A DNA stretch of 64,000 nt from positions 62,001 through 126,000 of the forward strand of contig NZ_QAAE01000001.1 in assembly GCF_003046585.1 (NCBI RefSeq), written 5' to 3'. Position numbers and translations under genes: made by a program. This DNA is from Nitrosomonas aestuarii (GTDB taxonomy: Bacteria > Pseudomonadota > Gammaproteobacteria > Burkholderiales > Nitrosomonadaceae). This document shows positions 9,754-19,075 of this stretch, piece by piece. Below the pieces are notes generated by a model, which saw only the letters and a list, made by a program, of their open reading frames with translations, had not been told where the DNA came from and searched no databases. Within the stretch, counting starts at the first letter, position 1. Every line of letters begins with the position of its first letter.

Positions 9754-9905
9754 TTAGAAAATGTTTTCGAGGCAGGCAGTGCCAGGTGCTAGACAAAAAC
9801 AAGCGATGAAGCAGAGTTTATATGTAATGAATAAGTGTTTAAGCTTGTTTTTGGCGCTGCTGCTGCAGCACAGATAGTTTTCAACAGTCCGTTAGCTAAT
9901 GCTTC
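9751..9905 (+). repeat. intergenic repeat element, copy A
   Basis: About 150 noncoding bases that align, with gaps, to 19076-19200. Shared blocks in order are a CCGTTAGAAAATGTTTT-like start, GGCAGGC, ACAAAAACA, a GAGTTT block, ATAAGTG, a GTTT block and GCAGATAGTTTTCAACA (here CACAGATAGTTTTCAACA). Short open frames here, including one resembling a signal peptide starting at 9806, are explained by this element and are not called as genes. No inverted ends or transposase are present. The rest of the gap to 10059 holds an uninterrupted but unsupported frame ending at 10050. Confidence 0.55.
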
Positions 9906-10059
9906 GGGTACACTCGAAATTGTACTGAAACAGGACAGCGTTGGCCGCGTTTCATTTGCTGCGTTAGAATCAATAAAACCGGCACTCCACCAACTTAGTA
10001 ATGGCGTGGGCAATGTTCAGAAAATATTTCCTCAAATGTTCAGAGCGTGAGAGGCAATA

Positions 10060-10596
10060 TTAGTAATCTTCATTTTTTGTCAGAAGTGTGTTTTCAACAG
10101 TGCTGTCTACAATGGCGCCGACTTTTTCTAGTGCTTTTCTGCCTAACAGCATGGGTGTTGAAAAATGGGAACGGTCAATCAGATTGACCATTATTTTATG
10201 CGGTTTGCCGTCAAAGTAGATTTTCATATTTACGACGGGGCGAGAATGGTACTTGTTGGTTTTAGCGCCTTCGGTCGCGCGTTTTTTTATTTTTGTATGG
10301 CGAACAATCGGCAAATTGTAGTGGAGCGCTTGTTCCAGCTTGGGGTGCGAGACTTTAAACTTAACATACTCTTCACCTTCTTTCTCATATAACTGAATGT
10401 CTTTTGCGGATAATGAAGCTGTTTCCGCGCCAGTATCCAGCTTTGCTGTCAGTGTAACTTTGTCAGGAGTCAACGTTACAGGTTCAAGAAAGCCATAAAC
10501 CGACTTATTTGCTGCAGCAGATGTTGAAACAAACAAAAGTATGGCTACTATAAGCAGAATAGTGGAATAAAATGAATTGGTTTTTTGTGATTTCAT
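10060..10596 (-). CDS. secreted retropepsin-like protein (RimK-associated 'zinc protease' family)
   Basis: Encodes 178 residues with an N-terminal signal peptide (hydrophobic run ILLIVAILLFVST, cleavage near residue 28). The mature part carries KLDTGAETASL (from about residue 51), the Asp-Thr-Gly of a single-domain retropepsin-like fold. It continues with RPVVNMKIYFDGKP and the conserved TPMLLGRKAL near the C terminus. These fit the family historically named putative ATP-dependent zinc protease, whose members look like aspartic proteases instead. Proteolytic activity is not shown here. The gene is isolated on the - strand and convergent with the oxidoreductase gene, and no clear ribosome site was seen. 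Confidence 0.82.
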   Translation of the reverse strand: MKSQKTNSFYSTILLIVAILLFVSTSAAANKSVYGFLEPVTLTPDKVTLTAKLDTGAETASLSAKDIQLYEKEGEEYVKFKVSHPKLEQALHYNLPIVRHTKIKKRATEGAKTNKYHSRPVVNMKIYFDGKPHKIMVNLIDRSHFSTPMLLGRKALEKVGAIVDSTVENTLLTKNEDY

Positions 10597-10707
10597 AACA
10601 ATATATATTTATTTTAAAAAATGGTTGTTATTTGAGCACAGGTTGATCTTAAATTTTGAAAAGATACACTGATAACGATGTTGATCGTAATGTATTCGCT
10701 TTGATCA

Positions 10708-11363
10708 CTAAGATATCGGAATAAGCAGTTTTCGAACTCTCTTTATAAAATACAGAAAAATTAATGCACTTGCAATGGCTGCAAAAAAGCACCAGACAGA
10801 TACAACAGTCTTGGTGTAAATAAAATAGGCTACAAAAAAAACGAACATGACTGTGAAACCTGTCAAATGCAAATTTCTAAACCCCGAAATTATAAAAGGT
10901 ATGCAGGTAGCGAGTAGGTATGCCAGGATAACCAGCGGGTAAATGTGAATATCATGTTCATAGTAAATATGATTATTGATGATCTCGACTGAGATCGGCT
11001 GATTGATGATACCTCCGATGGTGTGGCGTGCCAATGTAAGATTGGGGAGTCAGGCAGCTGCGGTTATTTCTTTCTGTGTGTTCCGTCTCTGTTTCTATAC
11101 AACAAATTGCAAAAGGAACATAAAGCGACCAGATGACGCCTACAAAAAGCACCATAAATATGGCTCAACCAGAATTGAGCTTGCAAGTAGTCATTGTGCA
11201 ATGAGACTTACAGTAAGCCTTCGATGATCTGCTGTGAAGCAAAAATAAGTGGTATCAGTACGACAGGAATATCTCCCTGATATTGAATTTTCTTGATAAT
11301 GGCCCTGCCATAATGACCAGAGAGCCGCCTACGATAAAGCTTAGCTTCTGTTGAAAAACACAT
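10708..11363 (-). pseudogene. broken DUF6629 membrane protein gene
   Basis: On the - strand a start at 11363 reads MCFSTEAK, the hallmark start of DUF6629 proteins, but the family reading then moves between frames. SFIVGGSLVIMAGP continues in a second frame, VVLIPLIFASQQIIEGLL returns in the first and hits a TAA, VGVIWSLYVPFAICCIETE is in another frame, and the last 108 codons (10708-11034) are open and rich in membrane helices (HIYPLVILAYLLATCIPFII and beyond). At least two frame changes and one stop interrupt it. Order and spacing of the pieces match one ancestral integral membrane protein of about 215 residues. Sequencing error is possible, but several independent lesions argue for decay. 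Confidence 0.7.
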
Positions 11364-11512
11364 AATGATTATTTAGGTTTTTATGTGAGGGTTTATTCGA
11401 AAAGCCATCTTGTTTACAGGATGAACTTGTGAGAGTATCAGTATAGTTGTTTTTTACATTGTGAGCGGCGGGATTGAATATAAATAATATTCATTAGAAA
11501 GGGAGTGAAATC

Positions 11513-11722
11513 ATGTCAGATCATATTTATAAAATAATGGAACTTACGGGTTCATCTTCAGTCAGCATGGAAAATGCGGTTGAGAATGCCATTGCCAGAG
11601 CAGCCAAAACCGTTCAGGATATGCGCTGGTTTGAAGTTGTAGAAACGCGTGGTCAGATTGATCAAGGTACGATCAAACACTGGCAAGTAACGATTAAAGT
11701 CGGTTTTACACTAAGAGAATGA
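11513..11722 (+). CDS. dodecin family flavin-binding protein
   Basis: A 69-residue protein of the dodecin family, which assembles into hollow dodecamers that store or buffer flavins in the cytoplasm. The family pattern is clear: [21 protein letters not shown] (about residues 6-26), then [22 protein letters not shown] with the flavin-stacking Trp (about residue 39), and a closing beta strand ([11 protein letters not shown]). A strong AAAGGGAGTGA ribosome site precedes the ATG. It is probably transcribed alone: 264 bases separate it from hemJ, with no gene in between. Confidence 0.93.
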   Translation: MSDHIYKIMELTGSSSVSMENAVENAIARAAKTVQDMRWFEVVETRGQIDQGTIKHWQVTIKVGFTLRE

Positions 11723-11986
11723 TTTTTTGATTGAATGTCACCCGCGTTTTGAGTGCCATTCGGTTACTTGGATTTTTTTATCTCTAGCAGCTTTGGTATG
11801 TAAAATGACTCTCACTATTGGAGTCTCCTGCTTTGGTACATCGTAAAAAATGACCATTGACTACTCTGCACCCTAGTTGTATCGCTTGCATTTTACGTCA
11901 TCAGTTGACAGATTATGTTCATCAGGCATGAAATCTGACGCTCGCAACAAATCTAAAAAATATTTTAACAAACTGAATACATTGTC

Positions 11987-12406
11987 ATGCTCTGGATAAA
12001 GTCACTGCATATTATTTTCATGGTTACCTGGTTTGCCGGGTTGTTTTATTTGCCACGCCTGTTTGTCTACCATGCCATGTGTGAAGATACACCAGGCAAA
12101 GAGCGATTCAAAATAATGGAGCGTAAGCTTTATTATGGCATTATGACGCCGGGTGCTGTATTGACAATTGTTTTTGGTGTCTGGCTATGGCTGGGTTATG
12201 GTTTTACGGGTGACTGGCTTTATGCCAAGCTTGCGCTGGTTTTGACATTAATTGTCTATCACTATTATTGTGGTAAGTACGTAAAAGCCTTCAAAGTGGA
12301 CAGCAATCCACACGGTCATGTCTTCTATCGCTGGTTCAATGAATTTCCGGTACTGATCCTGTTTGCAATTGTGATGCTGGTTGTAGTCAAGCCTGTCTTA
12401 TTTTAA
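11987..12406 (+). CDS. hemJ: protoporphyrinogen oxidase HemJ
   Basis: Integral membrane enzyme that oxidises protoporphyrinogen IX to protoporphyrin IX in haem synthesis. The 139 residues match the family size and form four membrane helices. The conserved start WIKSLHIIFMVTWFAGLFYLPRLFVYH contains the invariant His and Arg; conserved LYYGIMTPGA and the C-terminal WFNEFPVLILF are present. A hairpin with a T-run follows the stop, so this is probably a single-gene unit. The symbol is assigned from family resemblance alone; there is no haem-gene neighbourhood. Confidence 0.92.
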   Translation: MLWIKSLHIIFMVTWFAGLFYLPRLFVYHAMCEDTPGKERFKIMERKLYYGIMTPGAVLTIVFGVWLWLGYGFTGDWLYAKLALVLTLIVYHYYCGKYVKAFKVDSNPHGHVFYRWFNEFPVLILFAIVMLVVVKPVLF

Positions 12407-12418
12407 TTAACTGTTTAT

Positions 12419-12447
12419 GTTAAACCAGAAAACTGGTTTAACAAATT
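12419..12447 (+). terminator. intrinsic terminator after hemJ
   Basis: Perfect ten-pair inverted repeat (GTTAAACCAG, four-base loop AAAA, CTGGTTTAAC) followed by AAATTTTT, thirteen bases after the hemJ stop. Confidence 0.8.
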
Positions 12448-12869
12448 TTTATGACAGGGTTCGTCATTTCAGATTTAAGCCACACGCTCCAGTTTAAAAT
12501 TCAAATAGCAATTACGTGTGTCATGGCGAGGCATTGCCGGTGTCCAGGCTCTCTGTTGGCGGAGATGTGTCATTCACACGTCTGCATTTTCGTAGTATCC
12601 GTTGGCGAAAGCTTGCAGTCACGTTCGATCGCAGTCCTATCTTTTGAAACCAGTCAGTTGTTCCTTAATAAGGTGTCGACACCTGTAACTTACTGTTTCA
12701 CGTTTCGTTCCCAATCGCGCTCCGATTAACTTCAGAACATGCCTGTTAGTCGAGAAATCTAATTTTTTGTGATCTTTTGTCGGAATATTTTACAGTACTG
12801 TCAAGTATTGCCCGCATTTGCCAAAAACTAACATGGTTAGTCATTGATTATATTGATATAAAAATTATT

Positions 12870-12885
12870 TGGTATGTTTCTTGCA
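12870..12885 (+). promoter_or_regulatory. possible sigma-54 promoter of the DNRLRE protein gene
   Basis: TGGTATG, four bases, TTGCA. This has the exact -24/-12 spacing of sigma-54 promoters and deviates from TGGCACG only by two C-to-T changes. It lies about 230 bases before the start codon at 13116. A second, weaker copy of its -12 half follows 27 bases later. Confidence 0.42.
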
Positions 12886-12918
12886 TATAAATACTGTGAT
12901 ATATTTCTTGCATATAAA
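12877..12918 (+). repeat. 15-base direct repeat over the promoter motif
   Basis: TTTCTTGCATATAAA occurs at 12877-12891 and again at 12904-12918, a 27-base period. Both copies include the TTGCA of a sigma-54-like -12 element, so a small tandem duplication may have doubled part of a promoter or operator. Confidence 0.6.
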
Positions 12919-13115
12919 GTTGGGTATAAATATTTATATTTCCAATGATAATGATATCCGTGCCAAATATACCTTCAGAAAAAATATGTATTCAAAACTT
13001 TTTCAGGACTGATCATTTCCCTTTTGGATTTGTAGGTACTTAATGACCTTTTATAATTTGATAAACAGTCTCATAGTAGCTGCAAATCACACCACCTTTT
13101 TGTAGGCAACAGAGT

Positions 13116-16100
13116 ATGAAAGAATCACAAAACACGCCGCGCATCAAAGTGTTAAGCAATATTTGCCTCTCTGTTTTGTTTGTGTGCTTAATGTCTGTGA
13201 CAGGAAAGAGCGAAGGTAACTGGAAGTTAAGTTTGGATTCTGAAATTGCTCGCATTCTGGCGCTCGCGCCTGAAAATAGTTGGGTAAAACTAAATACAAA
13301 TCGATATGATGACGTTTGGACACCGTTTGAGCAGCGACCAAGACCCCCAGAGGCACCTGCTGTTGGTGCGCCTCATAGCATCATTGGTGCATGGAGTTCG
13401 ATGGCATGGGACGCCAACCGAGGAAATATAATTATCTATGGTGGCGGGCATGCGAATTATCCTGGGAATGAACTTTATTTCTGGGAGTCTTCAACGCTCA
13501 ATTGGGCGCGTGCCTCATTACCGTCAGAATTAAAATTTATCGCCAGTGGGCATTACGAAAGTATTGATGGTGTTTTTAACGCGCCGGTAGCTGCTCATAC
13601 CTATGATAATTCAGAGTTTTTTCCAGTTCTGGATAGATTTGTCACATTTGGTGGAGCAGCTTTCAATACAGGTACGCGATTTGTTCATGCTGATGGCTCT
13701 CCTACAGGGCCTTATTTTTTCAATCCCGCATTGGCAGACGGTGATGCTGTTGGCGGCACAACTGGATCGCAGGTTAATTCGCAGTTATTTCCAAATGTAG
13801 TTGGTAAAAACATGTGGAGTAATCGGGATAATCTGATTCCTGCTACACCTGGCGACATTCTGCCTAGTTACTTTATCAATACGGCGACCGCTTATGCTGA
13901 AGAAAATGGTGTGGATGTTTTATATCTTCAGGCTAATAATCGATTGTTTCGTTATTCTGCTTATTCAAATTCGGATTCATCGCAGGATACTTATGAAGTG
14001 GTTGGTAACGTAGCATCAGGATCTACATTTTCTGGTCAAGGTGCTGGCGCATATGATCCACAGCGTAAAATTTTTGTACGGACTTCCGGCAGTATATTTA
14101 CCTTCTGGAACCTCAATCAACCGCAGGGCATAACTGCGCAGAATGTAATTTTCTCACCCGATGTGGTTGGAGGAACATTTGAGTTCTATAGATTGAGAGA
14201 CTATGGGCTTGATTATGATCATCTGCGGCAGGTTTTTCTTTTGTGGGATGGTAACCAGGATGTCTGGCAATTGATACCTCCGCAGGATTTGACATCCGGA
14301 AGCTGGGTATTGAATCGTGTTACACCACAAGGTCTTTCTGTACCCCAACAGAACAGTGTCGTGAACCCAATTCTTGGAAAATGGAAATATGCGCGAGCAC
14401 TTGATGCTTACATAGGACTATTTGACCCGTGGTCTGGAGATGTCTGGTTGTATAAGCCAGCAAACTGGCAACCCGAACTTGTGAGTGAAGGCGTATCTAT
14501 TGCAAATATAAAAGAAGGCGAAACTGTATACTCAAATCAGTCTGTTGAAATTTCGGTTTATGCGTTAGGAAAAACGATATCGAGCGTGCAATATCTTCTT
14601 GATGGAACTGTTATTGGTTCATCCGATGTCGCTCCTTATAGTTTTGATTGGACCAACAGAATACCGGGTTCCTACGTATTAACAGCTGTTGCTTTATTTA
14701 CTGATGGCTCATCAGCCGAATCCAGTGCCATAAACGTTGTTGTGTCCTCTGATACGATTGAAACATTGAACCTTCAGAATGGTTTGAATGAGTATACAGG
14801 GGCTATCGATACATATCTTGATGAATTTGCAAGTACGAGTAACGCGTCTGGCAGTTTCACTCTATTTAGTCGGCCGACCGGATCCCGTTTGGTACCCCTG
14901 GTCCGTTTTAAAATTTTCGAAAGTGAAGGCGGACCAATTCCCGATGGTGCTTTGATCCGCAAGGCAAAGTTATCACTTAATAAATATTCTGTATATGATC
15001 ATGTCTATGGCGCTCACAGAATACTATCTGATTGGAATGGGAGTAGTGTGACATGGTTACAAAAGGAATCCGGATCATTATGGGATACACCAGGGGCCAG
15101 TACACCTGGTGCTGATTATGCGACCAATTCGGATGGTGAAGGAGAAGTGGAATGGAATCCGGGGTGGCTTGAAATTGATGTGACATCTGGTGTTCAAGAC
15201 ATCAGCACAAATGGGCAAAATTTTGGCTGGAAACTGGTTTCCAAGGGAGGGAACAATAATCTTGTCAGATTTTCAAGCAGTGAGTTTACTGACGATCCAC
15301 TATTACGACCTTCCTTGGAAATAGAATATGTTTCAAGTTCCGGTCCAATTAATTTTCCACCAGCGGTTAGTCTGGCCAGTCCATCTGCGGGCTCTGAATT
15401 TGCAGAGGGTGCCGCCATTTTGCTGACAGTCAATGCGAATGATGCAGATGGCAGTATTGCCAAAGTGGAATTTTACGCAGATGGTGTTTTGTTGGGTGAA
15501 GATGTCAGCAGTCCCTATGAATTTTCCTGGACTAATGCATCAGCTGGCACGCATACACTGGAAGCTGCTGCCATTGACAATAATAATAAAAAAACAACTT
15601 CTACAAGTGTGTCGATTACGGTTAATTCTTCAACTGCGGGTAATTTACCGCCAACTGTTAATTTAACTTCACCGGTTTCGGGTGCTAATTTTCAGATTGG
15701 TTCTTCCATTCAACTAAGTGCAACAGCGGATGATTCTGATGGTTTTGTGACCAAAGTGGCATTCTATGCTAATGGTACTTTACTCAGTGAGGTTTTGAGT
15801 GCACCTTATCAGTTTGTCTGGGCGAATCCGACAATTGGGACGCATAATCTAAATGCAGTTGTGACAGATGATAGCGGGGGTGCGACAGCATCACAGGTCA
15901 ATCAGATTACCGTTACTGAATCCAGCTCAGGCAATAGTATAAAAATATCCTTGCAGGAAGGATTGGACGGCTATACAGGGACTACCGATTCCTATATATA
16001 TGAATATTTTGGTGCTGCCAATTACGGAGAAAATGTTTCGTTACTGGATAAACCAAGCGGAAGCCGTCTGGCCTCAATTGTTCGTTTTGCAATCTTTGAT

Positions 16101-18869
16101 AGTGAAGGCGGCCCAGTGCCCGATGGTTCTACCATTACATCCGCAAAGCTGTCTGTGTACAAAACATCATTTTATGATCATATTTTTCGTGCTCACCGGA
16201 TTTTGCTAAATTGGTCAGAGAGTGATGTAACCTGGGAACAAAGAGAATCCGGAGTTTTATGGGATGTAGCTGGAGGACTCAGTTTTGGTCAGGATATCGC
16301 TGCCATTCATGATGGAGAAGACGCTGCGACATGGAATCCTGGGTGGCTAAATCTGGATGTAACAAATGGTGTTCAGGCCATGAGTACAAGCGGACAGAAC
16401 TATGGCTGGAGGCTTGTGCCGGCAGGTGGAAATAATAATACTAAAAAATTCGCCAGCAGTGAATATGAGATTGATCCAGCGCTTCGGCCCAAGCTGGAAA
16501 TTGAATATATACCGGATACTGGTACTATAAATTTACCGCCTAATGTCAGTTTGACGGCGCCGTCATCAGGTGCGGAATTTGCGGGGGGATCATCCGTTTT
16601 ATTGGTAGCCAATGCAAGTGATGCAGATGGCAGTATTGCCAAAGTGGAATTTTACGCAGATGGTGTTTTGTTGGGTGAAGATGTCAGCAGTCCCTATGAA
16701 TTTTCCTGGACTAATGCATCAGCTGGCACGCATACACTGGAAGCTGCTGCCATTGACAATAATAATAAAAAAACAACTTCTACAAGTGTGTCGATTACGG
16801 TTAATTCTTCAACTGCGGGTAATTTACCGCCAACTGTTAATTTAACTTCACCGGTTTCGGGTGCTAATTTTCAGATTGGTTCTTCCATTCAACTAAGTGC
16901 AACAGCGGATGATTCTGATGGTTTTGTGACCAAAGTGGCATTCTATGCTAATGGTACTTTACTCAGTGAGGTTTTGAGTGCACCTTATCAGTTTGTCTGG
17001 GCGAATCCGACAATTGGGACGCATAATCTAAATGCAGTTGTGACAGATGATAGCGGGGGTGCGACAGCATCACAGGTCAATCAGATTACCGTTACTGAAT
17101 CCAGCTCAGGCGATAGTATAAAAATATCCTTGCAGGAAGGATTGGACGGCTATACAGGGACTACCGATTCCTATATATATGAATATTTTGGTGCTGCCAA
17201 TTACGGAGAAAATGTTTCGTTACTGGATAAACCAAGCGGAAGCCGTCTGGCCTCAATTGTTCGTTTTGCAATCTTTGATAGTGAAGGCGGCCCAGTGCCC
17301 GATGGTTCTACCATTACATCCGCAAAGCTGTCTGTGTACAAAACATCATTTTATGATCATATTTTTCGTGCTCACCGGATTTTGCTAAATTGGTCAGAGA
17401 GTGATGTAACCTGGGAACAAAGAGAATCCGGAGTTTTATGGGATGTAGCTGGAGGACTCAGTTTTGGTCAGGATATCGCTGCCATTCATGATGGAGAAGA
17501 CGCTGCGACATGGAATCCTGGGTGGCTAAATCTGGATGTAACAAATGGTGTTCAGGCCATGAGTACAAGCGGACAGAACTATGGCTGGAGGCTTGTGCCG
17601 GCAGGTGGAAATAATAATACTAAAAAATTCGCCAGCAGTGAATATGAGATTGATCCAGCGCTTCGGCCCAAGCTGGAAATTGAATATATACCGGATACTG
17701 GTACTATAAATTTACCGCCTAATGTCAGTTTGACGGCGCCGTCATCAGGTGCGGAATTTGCGGAGGGATCATCCGTTTTATTGATAGCCAATGCGAGCGA
17801 TCCCGATGGCATCATTACCAAAGTAGAATTTTACGCAGATGGTGTTTTACTGGGTGAAGATGTCAGCAGTCCCTATGAATTTTCCTGGACTAATGCATCA
17901 GCTGGCACGCACACACTATATGCTGTAGCTACTGATGATGATGGCAAGCAAGCAACTTCTTTAAGTGCGTCAATTACTATATCAAACTTGACCAATCAAC
18001 CACCTGTGGTGACATTGACAGCCCCTAATGCCGGGGCGGTATTTGAAATTGGCGTTCCTATACTGATCACGGCAGATGCCAGTGATAGTGATGGTAACAT
18101 TACAAAAGTAGCTTTTTATGCTGACGGTGCTTTGCTTGGAGAAATAACGCAATCACCCTATGAATTCACCTGGTTAAATGCTGCTGAGGGTATGCATACA
18201 TTGCACGTAGTGGCGACCGACGATGGTGCGTTAACTGTAAGTTCGGCTTCATTGGGAATTGACGTGACGCAATCAACGAATAATAGCCTTCGCGTTACGT
18301 TACAGAAAGGTCTAAATGCTTTTTCAAATGTGTGGGACAGTTATATATATGAATTTCATAATTTTTCAAACTTTGGCAAAAGTGTAAAGCTGGTCGACAA
18401 ATCGACAGGTTCTCGCTTGAGTACATTGGTGCAATTTGCAATTTTTGAATCAGAAGGTGGTTTTATCCCTGATCAGGCGGTAATTACTTCAGCAAAATTA
18501 AAGCTCTATAAGTCATCCTATTATGATCATGTCTATCGAGCACATCCATTGTTATTACCTTGGCATGAAGATCAAGTTACCTGGCAAGAAAGTCAATTAG
18601 CAGTTTTTTGGGGGCATGCTGGTGCTACCAGTATGGGAGTGGATATCGATAGTCAATTTGATGGTGAAGCTTCTGCTTCATGGAGCCCGGGATGGTTAAC
18701 CATTGATGTTACCCAGGGAGTACAGGCGATTCAGAATGGCAGGGCAAACTTTGGATGGAAATTGGTACCCGTGAGTGGCAACAGTAATACAAAGACTTTT
18801 GTAAGCAGTGATTATGCTGAAGATGCAACTTTGCGGCCTGCACTTGAAATTGAATATTTATTAGAATAA
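13116..18869 (+). CDS. giant secreted protein: Kelch-like head, Ig-like and DNRLRE repeats
   Basis: Encodes 1917 residues, probably exported. A hydrophobic signal (NICLSVLFVCLMSVTG) lies within the first 32 residues. Residues about 60-450 look like a Kelch/galactose-oxidase-type propeller (SMAWDANRGNIIIYGGGHAN). The rest alternates Ig-like domains (GAEF..., KVEFYADGVLLGED..., AGTHTLEAAA) with DNRLRE domains near 549-739, 944-1132, 1337-1525 and 1724-1917 (each with SRL..VRF.IFESEGG, then WNPGWL.IDVT.GVQ and ending LRP.LEIEY). Ig-like units lie at about 455-548, 746-935, 1140-1328 and 1533-1720. No LPXTG, PEP-CTERM or RTX sorting signal is visible. The family suggests a surface, adhesion or carbohydrate-binding role; the ligand is unknown. 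Monocistronic, with a terminator. Confidence 0.82.
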   Translation: MKESQNTPRIKVLSNICLSVLFVCLMSVTGKSEGNWKLSLDSEIARILALAPENSWVKLNTNRYDDVWTPFEQRPRPPEAPAVGAPHSIIGAWSSMAWDANRGNIIIYGGGHANYPGNELYFWESSTLNWARASLPSELKFIASGHYESIDGVFNAPVAAHTYDNSEFFPVLDRFVTFGGAAFNTGTRFVHADGSPTGPYFFNPALADGDAVGGTTGSQVNSQLFPNVVGKNMWSNRDNLIPATPGDILPSYFINTATAYAEENGVDVLYLQANNRLFRYSAYSNSDSSQDTYEVVGNVASGSTFSGQGAGAYDPQRKIFVRTSGSIFTFWNLNQPQGITAQNVIFSPDVVGGTFEFYRLRDYGLDYDHLRQVFLLWDGNQDVWQLIPPQDLTSGSWVLNRVTPQGLSVPQQNSVVNPILGKWKYARALDAYIGLFDPWSGDVWLYKPANWQPELVSEGVSIANIKEGETVYSNQSVEISVYALGKTISSVQYLLDGTVIGSSDVAPYSFDWTNRIPGSYVLTAVALFTDGSSAESSAINVVVSSDTIETLNLQNGLNEYTGAIDTYLDEFASTSNASGSFTLFSRPTGSRLVPLVRFKIFESEGGPIPDGALIRKAKLSLNKYSVYDHVYGAHRILSDWNGSSVTWLQKESGSLWDTPGASTPGADYATNSDGEGEVEWNPGWLEIDVTSGVQDISTNGQNFGWKLVSKGGNNNLVRFSSSEFTDDPLLRPSLEIEYVSSSGPINFPPAVSLASPSAGSEFAEGAAILLTVNANDADGSIAKVEFYADGVLLGEDVSSPYEFSWTNASAGTHTLEAAAIDNNNKKTTSTSVSITVNSSTAGNLPPTVNLTSPVSGANFQIGSSIQLSATADDSDGFVTKVAFYANGTLLSEVLSAPYQFVWANPTIGTHNLNAVVTDDSGGATASQVNQITVTESSSGNSIKISLQEGLDGYTGTTDSYIYEYFGAANYGENVSLLDKPSGSRLASIVRFAIFDSEGGPVPDGSTITSAKLSVYKTSFYDHIFRAHRILLNWSESDVTWEQRESGVLWDVAGGLSFGQDIAAIHDGEDAATWNPGWLNLDVTNGVQAMSTSGQNYGWRLVPAGGNNNTKKFASSEYEIDPALRPKLEIEYIPDTGTINLPPNVSLTAPSSGAEFAGGSSVLLVANASDADGSIAKVEFYADGVLLGEDVSSPYEFSWTNASAGTHTLEAAAIDNNNKKTTSTSVSITVNSSTAGNLPPTVNLTSPVSGANFQIGSSIQLSATADDSDGFVTKVAFYANGTLLSEVLSAPYQFVWANPTIGTHNLNAVVTDDSGGATASQVNQITVTESSSGDSIKISLQEGLDGYTGTTDSYIYEYFGAANYGENVSLLDKPSGSRLASIVRFAIFDSEGGPVPDGSTITSAKLSVYKTSFYDHIFRAHRILLNWSESDVTWEQRESGVLWDVAGGLSFGQDIAAIHDGEDAATWNPGWLNLDVTNGVQAMSTSGQNYGWRLVPAGGNNNTKKFASSEYEIDPALRPKLEIEYIPDTGTINLPPNVSLTAPSSGAEFAEGSSVLLIANASDPDGIITKVEFYADGVLLGEDVSSPYEFSWTNASAGTHTLYAVATDDDGKQATSLSASITISNLTNQPPVVTLTAPNAGAVFEIGVPILITADASDSDGNITKVAFYADGALLGEITQSPYEFTWLNAAEGMHTLHVVATDDGALTVSSASLGIDVTQSTNNSLRVTLQKGLNAFSNVWDSYIYEFHNFSNFGKSVKLVDKSTGSRLSTLVQFAIFESEGGFIPDQAVITSAKLKLYKSSYYDHVYRAHPLLLPWHEDQVTWQESQLAVFWGHAGATSMGVDIDSQFDGEASASWSPGWLTIDVTQGVQAIQNGRANFGWKLVPVSGNSNTKTFVSSDYAEDATLRPALEIEYLLE
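15441..17763 (+). repeat. 1179-bp in-frame tandem duplication inside the DNRLRE gene
   Basis: 15441-16584 and 16620-17763 appear identical base for base on reading, except for one noticed A/G change (GGCAATAGT near 15931 versus GGCGATAGT near 17110, Asn to Asp). The period is 1179 bases, 393 codons, covering one Ig-Ig-DNRLRE module. Silent sites are conserved too, so the duplication is recent or homogenised. The first and fourth modules are clearly diverged. Confidence 0.93.
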
Positions 18870-18906
18870 GTTATGTCCACCATAGAACGTAACCCTTAAA
18901 GCTAAG

Positions 18907-18937
18907 ACCACCGGCTATAGCCGGTGGTTGTTTTTTT
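18907..18937 (+). terminator. intrinsic terminator after the DNRLRE gene
   Basis: Ten-pair perfect stem (ACCACCGGCT, AT loop, AGCCGGTGGT) followed by TGTTTTTTT. Its core (CCACCGGC/GCCGGTGG) recurs at 29274-29294. Confidence 0.85.
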
Positions 18938-19075
18938 ACATGTTGTTCAATGATACTTCTGGAAACTTGGGAAATTCCATAAAAAACTCTGCCTTATAGC
19001 AACAATTAGAAAGCTGATTTGTTTTGGATCTGACCTGGCGAGTTTATGATGTCATTTATCGGCACCGTTAACAGA

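Larger units (their letters stand above)
12448..13115 (+). other. long AT-rich gap before the giant DNRLRE protein gene
   Basis: About 670 bases with no convincing gene; an open frame at 12451-12729 has no ribosome site and no protein-like pattern. The second half is strongly AT-rich and contains the 15-base direct repeat and sigma-54-like motif described separately. The region probably holds the promoter and leader of the gene at 13116. Confidence 0.5.

Noticed and set aside
9806..10050. A short frame resembling a signal peptide (MNKCLSLFLALLL) that could be joined by a frameshift to the frame ending at 10050, suggesting a broken secreted protein.
   Set aside because: The start lies inside an intergenic repeat with a noncoding counterpart at 19076-19200; the repeat explains the hydrophobic run, and no ribosome site or family is visible.
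12451..12729. A 92-codon open frame after hemJ.
   Set aside because: Cys- and Ser-rich composition without domain pattern and no ribosome site; it begins right behind a terminator.
13116..18869. Considered a PEP-CTERM or LPXTG cell-surface anchor for the DNRLRE protein.
   Set aside because: The C terminus ends in a DNRLRE strand (ALEIEYLLE) with no sorting motif, membrane helix or basic tail.
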